DNA of 64,000 bases from Serinicoccus kebangsaanensis (GTDB lineage: Bacteria; Actinomycetota; Actinomycetes; Actinomycetales; Dermatophilaceae). A program made the position numbers and the translations under genes. Location of the stretch: NCBI RefSeq assembly GCF_008919445.1, contig NZ_VSLG01000017.1, forward strand, positions 1 to 64,000, read 5' to 3'. The number at the start of each line of letters is the position of its first letter. Position 1 is the stretch's first letter. Shown piece by piece: positions 1 through 7,192 of the stretch. A model generated the notes under the pieces. That model saw only the letters and a program-made list of their open reading frames with translations. It did no database searches and had not been told where the DNA came from.

Positions 1-201
1 GCATGCGCATCAACCCCGAAGGGGCGACAACGACCCTATGAGCCAGACACCAGGTGCTCAGGATCCAACCAGCCGCCGAAGGCAGCAAGACTCACCCTGA
101 CACTGAGACGACCCTAACCGCGGCCTCCGACGAGGCCGGACCTCTGGGCCTTGCCTCATGAGAGGTAGAGGGTAGAAAATTCGTAGAGGTACCATCTATC
201 T
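1..201. other. Leading intergenic region with vapBC promoter/operator candidate
   Basis: No convincing gene is seen here. A 7-bp hairpin (CGGCCTC, loop CGAC, GAGGCCG) lies at 121-138 but has no T-tract, so terminator function is weak. Just upstream of vapB, GTAGAGG occurs twice (165-171 and 183-189), 18 bases apart. A -10-like TACCAT at 190-195 ends seven bases before the ATG. That spacing suggests a leaderless vapBC transcript whose promoter is covered by the repeats, which would fit the autorepression known for VapBC modules. This is inference from sequence only. Confidence 0.4.
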
Positions 202-471
202 ATGGGCCTCAACATCAAGAACGAGCGCGTCCATCGGCTCGCGCGCGAGGCGGCGCGGCTGACAGGGCAGAGCCAGACCAGCGTGATCGAGGAGGCGCTG
301 ACCCGGCTGCTGGCGTCCTATGGCGTCGATCCCCGGTCCGCGGCCACCGCTCGGAAGGTCGACCAGGCGCACCTGATCCTGGCCGAGTACTCCGCCGACC
401 CTGGCACGCGCGAGCCGGCGATCCGGGCACCCGAGGAGCTCTACGACGACGTGACCGGACTGTCCCGGTGA
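202..471 (+). CDS. vapB: VapB-family antitoxin
   Basis: An 89-residue protein resembling the actinobacterial VapB type (PSK/Rv0623-like transcription factor fold). The N-terminus reads as a short ribbon-helix-helix-like segment (starting MGLNIKNERVHRLAREAA, with TSVIEEALTRLL after it), followed by an acidic, flexible C-terminus that would bind the toxin. By family knowledge it neutralises the adjacent VapC nuclease and represses its own promoter, and direct GTAGAGG repeats lie upstream of the start. Its stop codon overlaps the vapC GTG start (GTGA at 468-471), so the two are translationally coupled. The ATG has no clear Shine-Dalgarno sequence and probably sits at the transcription start. Confidence 0.85.
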   Translation: MGLNIKNERVHRLAREAARLTGQSQTSVIEEALTRLLASYGVDPRSAATARKVDQAHLILAEYSADPGTREPAIRAPEELYDDVTGLSR

Positions 472-857
472 TCGTCGACTCCTCGGCGCTGGTCGCGATC
501 CTGCAGCAGGAAGCCCCCGCCGACCGGTTGCTCCAGGCGATCGCCTCCTCGTCCTGCCACATCTCCGCGGCCACCCTCCTGGAGGTGGGCATCGTGGCGG
601 ACGCGCGCTCCAGCGCGCACGGGGAGCGGCTGGACCGCCTCATCGATGTCCTGGAGATCACCGCGGTCCCGGTCAGCATCCGGCAGGCCCAGGTCGCTCG
701 CCTGGCCTACCGCAGATTCGGCCGTGGCTCCGGATCGCCGGCGAGGCTGAACTTCGGGGACTGCTTTGCCTACGCCCTGGCGGTGGAGCTGGGCGAGCCG
801 TTGCTCTTCGTCGGGTCCGACTTCAGCGAGACCGACGTCGCGGCGGCCCGGTGGTGA
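468..857 (+). CDS. vapC: VapC-family PIN-domain ribonuclease toxin
   Basis: A 129-residue single PIN domain. The expected acidic metal-binding residues are visible: D4 in MIVDSSA, E39 in TLLEVGIV, D98 in NFGDCFAYALA and D118/D123 in GSDFSETD. Family members are Mg-dependent endoribonucleases, usually cleaving tRNA or rRNA, and are held inactive by the cognate VapB. The start is GTG overlapping the antitoxin stop. All catalytic positions are intact, so the toxin should be active. A second, degraded PIN fragment lies on the other strand near 10.0 kb. Confidence 0.88.
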   Translation: MIVDSSALVAILQQEAPADRLLQAIASSSCHISAATLLEVGIVADARSSAHGERLDRLIDVLEITAVPVSIRQAQVARLAYRRFGRGSGSPARLNFGDCFAYALAVELGEPLLFVGSDFSETDVAAARW

Positions 858-861
858 GCGC

Positions 862-1584
862 TCAGACCTCGTCGTCGCGCTCGGCAGCCTCCACGAAGGC
901 GGCCATCGAGGGGTACTCCGCCTGGTAGCTCCACGTGCCGGCCGGCTCGGGGGTCGCCCCCCAGCCGGGGCGGGCGTGCCGCCGGTTGATCCACACCGAC
1001 GACAGGGAGTGCCGCGCGGCCGGCACGTGGTCGTGGAACAGGCTCTGAGCGACGTGCAGGTGCTCGTGCGGCGCGAGCTGCAGGTCGTGCAGCGTGCTCC
1101 GCAGGCTCTCGAAGTGCGGGTCCGCGGGCTTGTATGCGCCCACGTCCTCGGCCGTGATGATCGCCGTCGGTCTCGACCGCAGGTGGAGGTTGCTCGCGGC
1201 GAACCCGTCGCGGTGCACGTTGGACAGGATGATGAGGTCGTAGCGCTCGGCCAGGGCCTGCAGCGCGGTGGCACTGTCGCCGAAGGCCGGCCAGTCAGGC
1301 ACGGACGCGCCCAGCCTCTCCGCCCAGGCAGGGCCGACCGACACCCCGAGGCGCTCGCCGGTGCGGCGGAAGGCCTCGGCGAGCACATCGGGGTAGAGCC
1401 AGGTCGGCTGCTCGCGCTCGGTGGCGGCCTCGTGCTCGGCATACGCCAGCAGGAGCGCCTCCTGGTCCAGGTCCAGCCCGGCCTCGGCGGCCCAGGAGGT
1501 GAGGACGCTCCCGATGCCGGACTCCCAGTCGATGAGGGTGCCGTAGACGTCGAAGCTCAGGGAGCGGTAGGAGCGCAGTCGCAT
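862..1584 (-). CDS. HAD-superfamily hydrolase, haloacid dehalogenase type II-like
   Basis: A 240-residue HAD hydrolase. Motif I is SFDVYGTLIDW with the nucleophile D12, motif II is LSNVHRDGF, and the lysine motif is AYKPADPHF. The layout matches type II haloacid dehalogenases and related phosphatases. The ATG at 1584 was chosen over a longer reading frame because it follows an AGGGAGGTG ribosome-binding site and overlaps the symporter stop (TGATG). It is therefore co-translated with the symporter, and both are probably under the RpiR regulator upstream. The substrate is unknown; a haloacid or a phosphorylated metabolite of the imported compound is possible. Confidence 0.8.
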   Translation of the reverse strand: MRLRSYRSLSFDVYGTLIDWESGIGSVLTSWAAEAGLDLDQEALLLAYAEHEAATEREQPTWLYPDVLAEAFRRTGERLGVSVGPAWAERLGASVPDWPAFGDSATALQALAERYDLIILSNVHRDGFAASNLHLRSRPTAIITAEDVGAYKPADPHFESLRSTLHDLQLAPHEHLHVAQSLFHDHVPAARHSLSSVWINRRHARPGWGATPEPAGTWSYQAEYPSMAAFVEAAERDDEV

Positions 1585-3022
1585 CAGCGGGCACCTCCCT
1601 CGGCCGACCCGGGCGCGGCATCGACGCGATCGAGGTCGTCGTCGCGTGATCCGGGAGTCAGGAGGCTCACGACCACGAGCGTCAGGAGGGTGAGCGGCAG
1701 CGAGACGAGGACCGAGTGCACGTCCCCGGGGCGACCCAGCTGCTCCCAGGTGATGGTCACGACCACGGCCAGGGTCATCGAGGCCAGCGCGCCCCACCTG
1801 GTCGCCCGGGGCCAGAAGAAGATGGCGAGGACCGGCGGGGCGAGGGCGACGCCGTAGACGGTGTAGGAGTAGAGCTGCAGCTCCAGCACGGTGGGGAAGA
1901 AGCGGCCCAGCACGTAGGCGATGGCGGCGATGCCCAGGACCGCCAGCCGGTGCACCCGCAACCGTCCCTGCTCGCCCAGGTCCCGGCCCAGCATCCGCTG
2001 CACGACGTCGTAGACCACGTTGCCGGCACCGGAGAGCAGGAAGGACGAGCCGGTGGTGATGATGAACGCCAGGGCACCGCCGAGCAGCAGCCCGCCGATC
2101 ACGACCGGCAGGTAGCCCTCGCCCGCGAGCGAGAGGATCGCGGTGTCCGGGGCGATGTCCGGCATCAGCACGACGGCCGCCGAGCCCAGCAGCGCCACGG
2201 GGACGGTCACCAGGAAGCTGGTCAGGAAGAAGCCCGTCGTGGAGCTCCGCGCCTCCTCCTCGGTGCGGGCGGCGCCCAGCCGCTGTACATGTTCTGGTCG
2301 GCCAGGATCAGCAGGAAGAGCGGCAGGAAGTACCCCAGCAGCGCGAGCGGCGTCAGCCCGCCGGACAGCGTGGTGTGGGTGGCCGGCATACCGTCCCAGT
2401 AGGACGACCAGCCGCCGATCTCCCCGCCGAGGATGAGCGGCAGGGCGATGGCCAGGCTGGCGACGATGACCAGGGCCGAGATGAAGTCGCTCCAGGCGAC
2501 CGACTTCAACCCGCCTCCGACGGCCAGGAAGGTGATCACCAGGGCCACGAGGATGGCGCCGGACTCGGGGGAGAGCGGGGTGATGACGCTGACGATGTAG
2601 CCGCCGCCGGTGAACTGGTATGCCGTGATGCCGGTGTAGGCGAGGACGGTGATGAGCGCGGCGATGCTGCGCACGCCCAGGCCGTACTTGCCCTCCAGCA
2701 GCTCCGGCACCGTGTGCGTCGACAGCCTGCGCACCCGCTTGGCGATGAAGTAGAGCACCACGATGCCGACCGGTGTCCCGGCCATGAAGAAGATCGAGGC
2801 GAGCGGACCGTAGGAGTAGGCGAAGCTGGCACCGCCGATGATGGTGCCGGACCCCACCCAGGTCGCGAGCAGCGTGCCGATCATCACCGGCCGCGGCAGG
2901 TTGCGGCCGGCGAAGAGGAAGTCCTCGCCACTGGCGACGTGCTTGCGGCGACTGAACCACACCCCGATGCCCACCATCAGGATGAGGTAGAGGACCAGGA
3001 TCGTGACCTGCACCGTCTGCAT
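1584..3022 (-). pseudogene. Sodium:solute symporter (SSS family), interrupted by a one-base frameshift
   Basis: The first 240 or so residues (ATG at 3022) form the N-terminal transmembrane half of an SSS transporter. They include the Na+/substrate motif region SGEDFLFAGRNLP and WVGSGTIIGGASFAYSYG, and reach ADQNMY. From there the frame breaks. The conserved continuation (QRLGAARTEEEA) and the remaining helices are read perfectly in the next frame down to the stop at 1584. Adding one G (plus strand) between 2284 and 2285 restores a roughly 479-residue protein of normal SSS length. Either the gene is recently inactivated or the base is a sequencing error; the intact downstream frame favours a very recent event or an error. 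An RpiR-like operator lies upstream. Confidence 0.8.
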
Positions 3023-3099
3023 GAGAACCTCCGGGGAGCGCGACAGGCGGACAGCGTGGACTCCGCCGGGCGTCCATACAACCGGCTCGCGCTCAGGAT

Positions 3100-3115
3100 T
3101 GCAATAGTTGTTGCA
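3100..3115. promoter_or_regulatory. Candidate RpiR operator upstream of the symporter
   Basis: Inverted repeat TGCAA-N6-TTGCA. It lies between the symporter start and the end of the RpiR-type regulator gene. The same architecture recurs at 4001-4016 upstream of the regulator and the amidohydrolase, which is why I read both as binding sites of that regulator. Confidence 0.5.
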
Positions 3116-3991
3116 TCATTCGCGCCACCGGGCGTGCTCATCCGGGAAGAGGCCGAAGTCGTGCCACAACCGGTCGGCGGCGTCGGCGGCGGCCGAGGCG
3201 GCCCGACGGTCGGCCTCCACGACGGCGGCGATGATGGCCTGCACCGCCGTGACGGCCGGGACGAGGGACGGGAACATGCTCGCGCCCTCGCTGGGCACCA
3301 GGACGAGCTCGTCCGCGGCGTCCGCGACCCCGGGTCGGACCGAGTCCGCGATCACGACCAGCCGGACCCGGTGCTCTCCGGTCAACCCCGCGATGCGGAC
3401 CAGGTCCTGCGGCGTGTGCCAGAGGTCGAACAGCACCAGGGCGTCCCCGGGCCGGAGCAGCCGGACGGAGTTGAGCAGGGCCGTGCCGCCCGCGCGCTCG
3501 AGACGCACGTCGTGCCCGAGGGTCTGGGCCAGGTGGGCCAGCTGCAGCCCGGGCGCCGCGAAGCTCCCCGAGCCCAGGACGAGGGTCACCCGTGCCTCGA
3601 TGAGGATGCCGGCGACCCGGCGGAGCTGGTCGTCGTCGAGCAGGCCGGCGAGGTCCTGGAGATTGTGCAGGTCGCGGCGCACGGCCGCTCGGCCGAGGCC
3701 GTCGCCGGGTTCGTCCGCGTGCTCATGCAGCACCTCGGAGGCCGAGAGCTGGGACAGGTAGCGTGCGCGCACCTCCATGCGCATCGCGGGCCAGCCGGTG
3801 TAGCCGACCTGCTGGGCCGCCCGCACCACCGTCGCGGGGTTGACCCCGGCGAGCTCGGCAGCCTTGGCCGTCGAGGCGTAGGCGAGCTGCCGCTGGTGGG
3901 TGACCACGAGTCCCAGGACCTTGCGCACCCCGCGACTGGCGCTCCTCTCGCCCAGTCGGCTCGTGATCCAGTCCGGCAGGTCGGTGCTCAT
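3116..3991 (-). CDS. MurR/RpiR-family transcriptional regulator
   Basis: A 291-residue protein. It has an N-terminal RpiR-type helix-turn-helix (residues about 1-75, including ELAGVNPATVVRAAQQVG) and a C-terminal SIS domain (about 110-250, with VLGSGSFAAPGLQLA and LFDLWHTPQDLV). SIS domains bind phosphosugars or related ligands, so this protein should sense a metabolite and repress or activate its neighbours. It lies between the symporter/HAD pair and a divergent amidohydrolase. TGCAA-N6-TTGC(A/C) inverted repeats are present at both of its flanks. The start at 3991 gives a typical family length. The ligand cannot be deduced. Confidence 0.87.
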   Translation of the reverse strand: MSTDLPDWITSRLGERSASRGVRKVLGLVVTHQRQLAYASTAKAAELAGVNPATVVRAAQQVGYTGWPAMRMEVRARYLSQLSASEVLHEHADEPGDGLGRAAVRRDLHNLQDLAGLLDDDQLRRVAGILIEARVTLVLGSGSFAAPGLQLAHLAQTLGHDVRLERAGGTALLNSVRLLRPGDALVLFDLWHTPQDLVRIAGLTGEHRVRLVVIADSVRPGVADAADELVLVPSEGASMFPSLVPAVTAVQAIIAAVVEADRRAASAAADAADRLWHDFGLFPDEHARWRE

Positions 3992-4000
3992 GCTGCATTC

Positions 4001-4016
4001 TGCAACATTCTTTGCC
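4001..4016. promoter_or_regulatory. Candidate RpiR operator in the regulator/amidohydrolase divergent promoter
   Basis: Inverted repeat TGCAA-N6-TTGCC (one mismatch from perfect). It lies ten bases upstream of the regulator ATG and about 50 bases upstream of the amidohydrolase ATG. It matches the spacing of the 3100-3115 site, so this is likely the autoregulatory site and the control site of the divergent gene. Confidence 0.5.
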
Positions 4017-4065
4017 AGATCTGTGCGAGGCTGAGTCGAGGACGTCCCTTCCCGAGGAGAGAGCC

Positions 4066-5292
4066 ATGCCCGAGCAGATTCTCGTGGTGCGCGGTGCCAC
4101 CGTGTGTGACCCGGCGACCGCGAGCGCCGCAGCCGCCGACGTGGTCGTCGTCGACCGGACGATCCAGGAGGTGGGGAGGGGGGTCCACGTGCCCCCGGGG
4201 GCGGTCGAGATCGACGCCGGCGGGCTGTTCCTCACGCCCGGCCTCATCGATGCCCACGTCCACGTCACCGCCGGCACCGCTGACCTGGCCGGGCAGGCGG
4301 AGATGTCGCCCTACTACGTCGCCGCCCAGACGCAGCAGATCCTCGGGGGGATGCTGCGCCGCGGCTTCACGACCGTGCGCGACGTCGGGGGGGCGGACCA
4401 CGGGGTCGCCGCGGCCGTCGCCGACGGCCTGTGGCCCGGTCCGCGGGTCATCTTCGGGGGCAAGGCGCTCTCGCCGAGCGGAGGGCACGCCGACCTGCGC
4501 TCCGCGGGGCGGACCGTGCTCGACAACCACGTGTGCTGCCCGAACATCGGCACGGTCTGCGACGGGGTGGACGCGGTGCGACGCGGCGCCCGGGACCAGC
4601 TGCGCACCGGAGCCCACCACGTCAAGCTCATGCTGTCCGGCGGGGTCGCCTCGCCCACGGACCGGGTCGACTCGCTGCAGTTCTCCGCGGACGAGGTCCG
4701 GGCTGCCGTCGAGGAGGCGCAGATGGCCAACCGCTACGTCACCGGCCACGCCTACACCGCCCGCGCGGTCAACCGCGGGCTGGACCTCGGGGTGCGGTGC
4801 ATCGAGCACGGCAACCTCATCGACGAGTCCAGCGTCGCGCGCTTCCTCGAGCACGACGCCTTCCTCGTCCCGACGCTGGTGACCTACGAGTTCCTCAAGC
4901 GGGAGGGGGCTGAGGCCGGGCTGCCACCGGCCAGCCAGGCGAAGGTCGCCGACGTGCTCGAGGCAGGGCTGCACGCCCTGGACCTCGCCGCCCGGGGAGG
5001 CGTCAAGATCGCGCTCGGGACGGACCTGCTGGGGTCGATGCACCGCCATCAGAGCGAGGAGTTCCGGATCCGGGCGCAGGTGCAGCCCTCGGCCGACATC
5101 CTGCGCGCCGCCACGGAGGTCGGCGCCGAGCTGCTCGGCCTCGAGGGCGAGGTCGGCCAGGTGCGGGAGGGGGCCACGGCGGACCTGTTGCTGGTGGACG
5201 CCGACCCGCTGGAGGACATCACCGTGCTGGCCTCGCCGGACCAGCACCTGCGCATGGTCGTCCAGGGCGGGCAGGTCGTGCACGAGGTCTGA
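4066..5292 (+). CDS. Metal-dependent amidohydrolase (imidazolonepropionase/prolidase-like)
   Basis: A 408-residue amidohydrolase-superfamily enzyme (COG1228-like) with a full set of metal ligands: HxH at H64/H66 (LIDAHVHV), K187 (HHVKLMLSGG), H228 (VTGHAYTA), H248 (CIEHGN) and D320 (ALGTDLLG). This pattern fits a binuclear Zn/Fe hydrolase acting on amide or imide bonds. The ATG at 4066 was chosen because a GAGGAGAGA ribosome-binding site precedes it, although the open frame extends further upstream. It is divergent from the RpiR regulator and shares an operator with it. The likely role is hydrolysis of the compound brought in by the adjacent symporter; the substrate is not identifiable. Confidence 0.83.
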   Translation: MPEQILVVRGATVCDPATASAAAADVVVVDRTIQEVGRGVHVPPGAVEIDAGGLFLTPGLIDAHVHVTAGTADLAGQAEMSPYYVAAQTQQILGGMLRRGFTTVRDVGGADHGVAAAVADGLWPGPRVIFGGKALSPSGGHADLRSAGRTVLDNHVCCPNIGTVCDGVDAVRRGARDQLRTGAHHVKLMLSGGVASPTDRVDSLQFSADEVRAAVEEAQMANRYVTGHAYTARAVNRGLDLGVRCIEHGNLIDESSVARFLEHDAFLVPTLVTYEFLKREGAEAGLPPASQAKVADVLEAGLHALDLAARGGVKIALGTDLLGSMHRHQSEEFRIRAQVQPSADILRAATEVGAELLGLEGEVGQVREGATADLLLVDADPLEDITVLASPDQHLRMVVQGGQVVHEV

Positions 5293-5369
5293 CCGCAGCT
5301 CCGCCGGCCCGGTGTCTTGCCAGCAGGGTCCACCGCTCCTACGCTGACTGTGTGCGTATAGCGAAGTAC

Positions 5370-5386
5370 GTTGCATGTTGAGCAAC
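5370..5386. promoter_or_regulatory. Candidate IclR operator at the MTHFR-like gene
   Basis: Inverted repeat GTTGC-N7-GCAAC overlapping the ATG at 5375. It has the same half-sites and spacing as the repeat over the iclR start at 6304-6320. A -10-like TATAGC at 5357-5362 lies just upstream, so a protein bound here would block a near-leaderless promoter. Confidence 0.5.
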
Positions 5387-6241
5387 AAGTACCCCTCGGT
5401 CGTGCTGGAGGGGTTGCTGCGCGAGGCGCGGCTGGAGATCCTGCCCACCGAGTCCGTCGCCGAGCAGGTGCACGCGCACGTCGAGACGGGGCGCACGGTG
5501 ACCGTCACCGCCTCGCCGACCAAGGGGCTCGAGGCCACCTTGGCCCTGACCGAGGCGCTCGCCGGGGCATACCACGTCGTGCCGCACGTCGCGGCCCGCA
5601 TGGTCGAGCGCGCCGCCCTGCCGGACCTCGTGGCCCGGCTGAAGCAGGCCGGGGTCAGCGAGATCTTCGTCCCCGGGGGAGACGCGGAGCCCACCGACGC
5701 GACCTTCGGCAACGCGCTGGACCTGCTCATCGAGCTGCAGGAGCTCGGCTCGCCGTTCGCGGGGGTCGGCATCACCGGCTACCCCGAGTCGCACCCCGGG
5801 ATCGACGACGACGTGATCGTCCAGTCGATGTGGGACAAGCGACGGTATGCCACCGCGGTCGTCTCCAACATGACCTTCGACGACGAGGTGGTGGGCCAGT
5901 GGTTGGAGCGGGTGCGTCGCCGCGGTGTCGAGCTGCCGGTCTGGGTGGGGGTGCCCGGGCCGGTCGACGCGGGGAAGCTGCTCCGCATGGCGAGCACGAT
6001 CGGGGTGGGTGACTCGATGCGCTTCCTGAGCAAGCAGCGCAGCGTCTTCACCAGGATGTTCCTCCCGGGCTTCTCCACGACCCAGTTCGCCCACCGCGTC
6101 GCGGCCCTGGCCGCCACGGAACGGCTCGGCATCGCCGGGCTGCACCTCTACACGTTCAACCAGGTGGCCCGGACCGAGGCCTGGCGGCGCACCCAGCTGG
6201 CCGCGGTGTCCGAGCTGCGTGACCCCTCGGCCGGGCCGTGA
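5375..6241 (+). CDS. Methylenetetrahydrofolate reductase family protein
   Basis: A 288-residue TIM-barrel protein of the MetF/MTHFR family. Supporting segments are TVTASPTKGLEATLALTEAL, HVAARMVE, FVPGGDAEPTDAT and GVGITGYPESHP; the last matches the family's GYPE-H motif. Family members reduce 5,10-methylene-THF to 5-methyl-THF with FAD and NAD(P)H. The neighbours (IclR regulator, GcvT/DmdA-like demethylase, DMGDH-like flavoprotein) make a role in handling THF-bound one-carbon units from a demethylation pathway more likely than housekeeping methionine synthesis. No Shine-Dalgarno sequence is visible; an upstream GTG in the same region runs into a stop, so ATG 5375 is the start. Confidence 0.8.
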   Translation: MLSNKYPSVVLEGLLREARLEILPTESVAEQVHAHVETGRTVTVTASPTKGLEATLALTEALAGAYHVVPHVAARMVERAALPDLVARLKQAGVSEIFVPGGDAEPTDATFGNALDLLIELQELGSPFAGVGITGYPESHPGIDDDVIVQSMWDKRRYATAVVSNMTFDDEVVGQWLERVRRRGVELPVWVGVPGPVDAGKLLRMASTIGVGDSMRFLSKQRSVFTRMFLPGFSTTQFAHRVAALAATERLGIAGLHLYTFNQVARTEAWRRTQLAAVSELRDPSAGP

Positions 6242-6303
6242 GAGGGTGGATGCCGGAGGGGCAACGCACCCCCGCGCACGCACTGTCGCGCAGGACGCGT
6301 AGG

Positions 6304-6320
6304 GTTGCGGTATGCGCAAC
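6304..6320. promoter_or_regulatory. Candidate IclR autoregulatory operator
   Basis: Inverted repeat GTTGC-N7-GCAAC whose centre contains the iclR ATG (6312-6314). Read on the minus strand it is GTTGCGCATACCGCAAC. Related sequences occur at 5370-5386, 8670-8686 and 12927-12962, each at the promoter of a one-carbon or demethylation gene. Confidence 0.55.
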
Positions 6321-7115
6321 GATGACGATGCCACCGGGACCACCGTCCAGTCCGTCGACCGAGCCCTGACGATCCTCGAGATCCTGGCGAGGGTCGGCGA
6401 GGCGGGGGTCGGCGAGGTGGCGACGGCGCTCGGGGTGCACAAGTCCACGGCCAGCCGGCTGGTGTCCACCCTGGCCGCCCACGACCTGGTCGAGCTGACG
6501 GGGGAGCGCGGCCGGGCCAGGCTGGGCGTCGGCGTGCTGCGGCTCGCCGGCTCCACCAGCGCCCGGCTGGACCTGGTGCAGGAGGCCCGCCCGATCTGCC
6601 AGGAGCTCGCCTCGGACACCAACGAGACGGTCAACATCGCTGTCCTGGGCGGGCACTCCGCCCTCTACATCGACCAGGTGATCGGACCGTCCACGATCAC
6701 CTCCCACAACTGGGTCGGCCAGCACATCCCGCTGCACGCGACGAGCAACGGCAGGGTGCTGATGAGCGAGCTCTCGCCCCGCGAGCGCCGCAGCACGTGG
6801 GGTGAGCTCACGGCATACACCGAGAGCACGGTCACCGACGTCGACCAGCTGGACCAGCTCGTGGACGCGGCGCGGGACCGGGGGTATGCCGTCGTCCGGG
6901 ACGAGCTGGACGTGGGGCTGACGGCGGTGGCCGCCCCCGTGCGCAACGCGCACGGAGAGATCTGCGCCTCGATGAGCGTCTCCGGGCCGAGCTTCCGGAT
7001 GGACGCCGAGCGGGTCGACGAGGTGGTGCCGACGCTGCTGGCGGCGGCGGCCGAGGTGTCCTCGCGCCTGGGCTGGCACCGGGCGTCGGTCGCGGACCTG
7101 TCCGTGCCGCGCTGA
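6312..7115 (+). CDS. IclR-family transcriptional regulator
   Basis: A 267-residue IclR protein. It has an N-terminal winged helix (about 12-72, with VQSVDRALTILEILAR and VHKSTASRLVSTL) and a C-terminal GAF-like effector domain (about 85-255, with NVAV-type NIAVLGGHSALYIDQ and the family pattern GYAVVRDELDVGLTAVAAPV). IclR members control catabolic operons in response to a pathway metabolite. The gene follows the MTHFR-like gene. Its start codon lies inside a GTTGC-N7-GCAAC palindrome, suggesting autorepression and leaderless translation. It ends at a strong bidirectional terminator. Its regulon probably includes the 5.4, 8.6 and 13.0 kb promoters. Confidence 0.9.
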   Translation: MRNDDDATGTTVQSVDRALTILEILARVGEAGVGEVATALGVHKSTASRLVSTLAAHDLVELTGERGRARLGVGVLRLAGSTSARLDLVQEARPICQELASDTNETVNIAVLGGHSALYIDQVIGPSTITSHNWVGQHIPLHATSNGRVLMSELSPRERRSTWGELTAYTESTVTDVDQLDQLVDAARDRGYAVVRDELDVGLTAVAAPVRNAHGEICASMSVSGPSFRMDAERVDEVVPTLLAAAAEVSSRLGWHRASVADLSVPR

Positions 7116-7132
7116 CGGTCCGCCGCATGCAG

Positions 7133-7168
7133 ACCGGGGCCCGACCGTCGCTGCGGTCGGGCCCCGGT
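7133..7168. terminator. Bidirectional hairpin terminator between iclR and the demethylase gene
   Basis: Perfect 15-bp stem (ACCGGGGCCCGACCG and its complement) with a six-base loop TCGCTG, lying between two converging genes. There is no long T-tract, as is common in high-GC actinobacteria. Confidence 0.85.
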
Positions 7169-7192
7169 GCCGTGTGCCGGCGGGTGCTCGGC

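Noticed and set aside
2375-4882. Very long open frames opposite real genes (e.g. 835 codons here, also 441-1442, 12749-15346 and 45469-48165 on the minus strand)
   Set aside because: They are rich in Arg, Gly, Pro, His and Gln, have no recognisable domains and mirror well-identified genes on the other strand, as expected in high-GC DNA.
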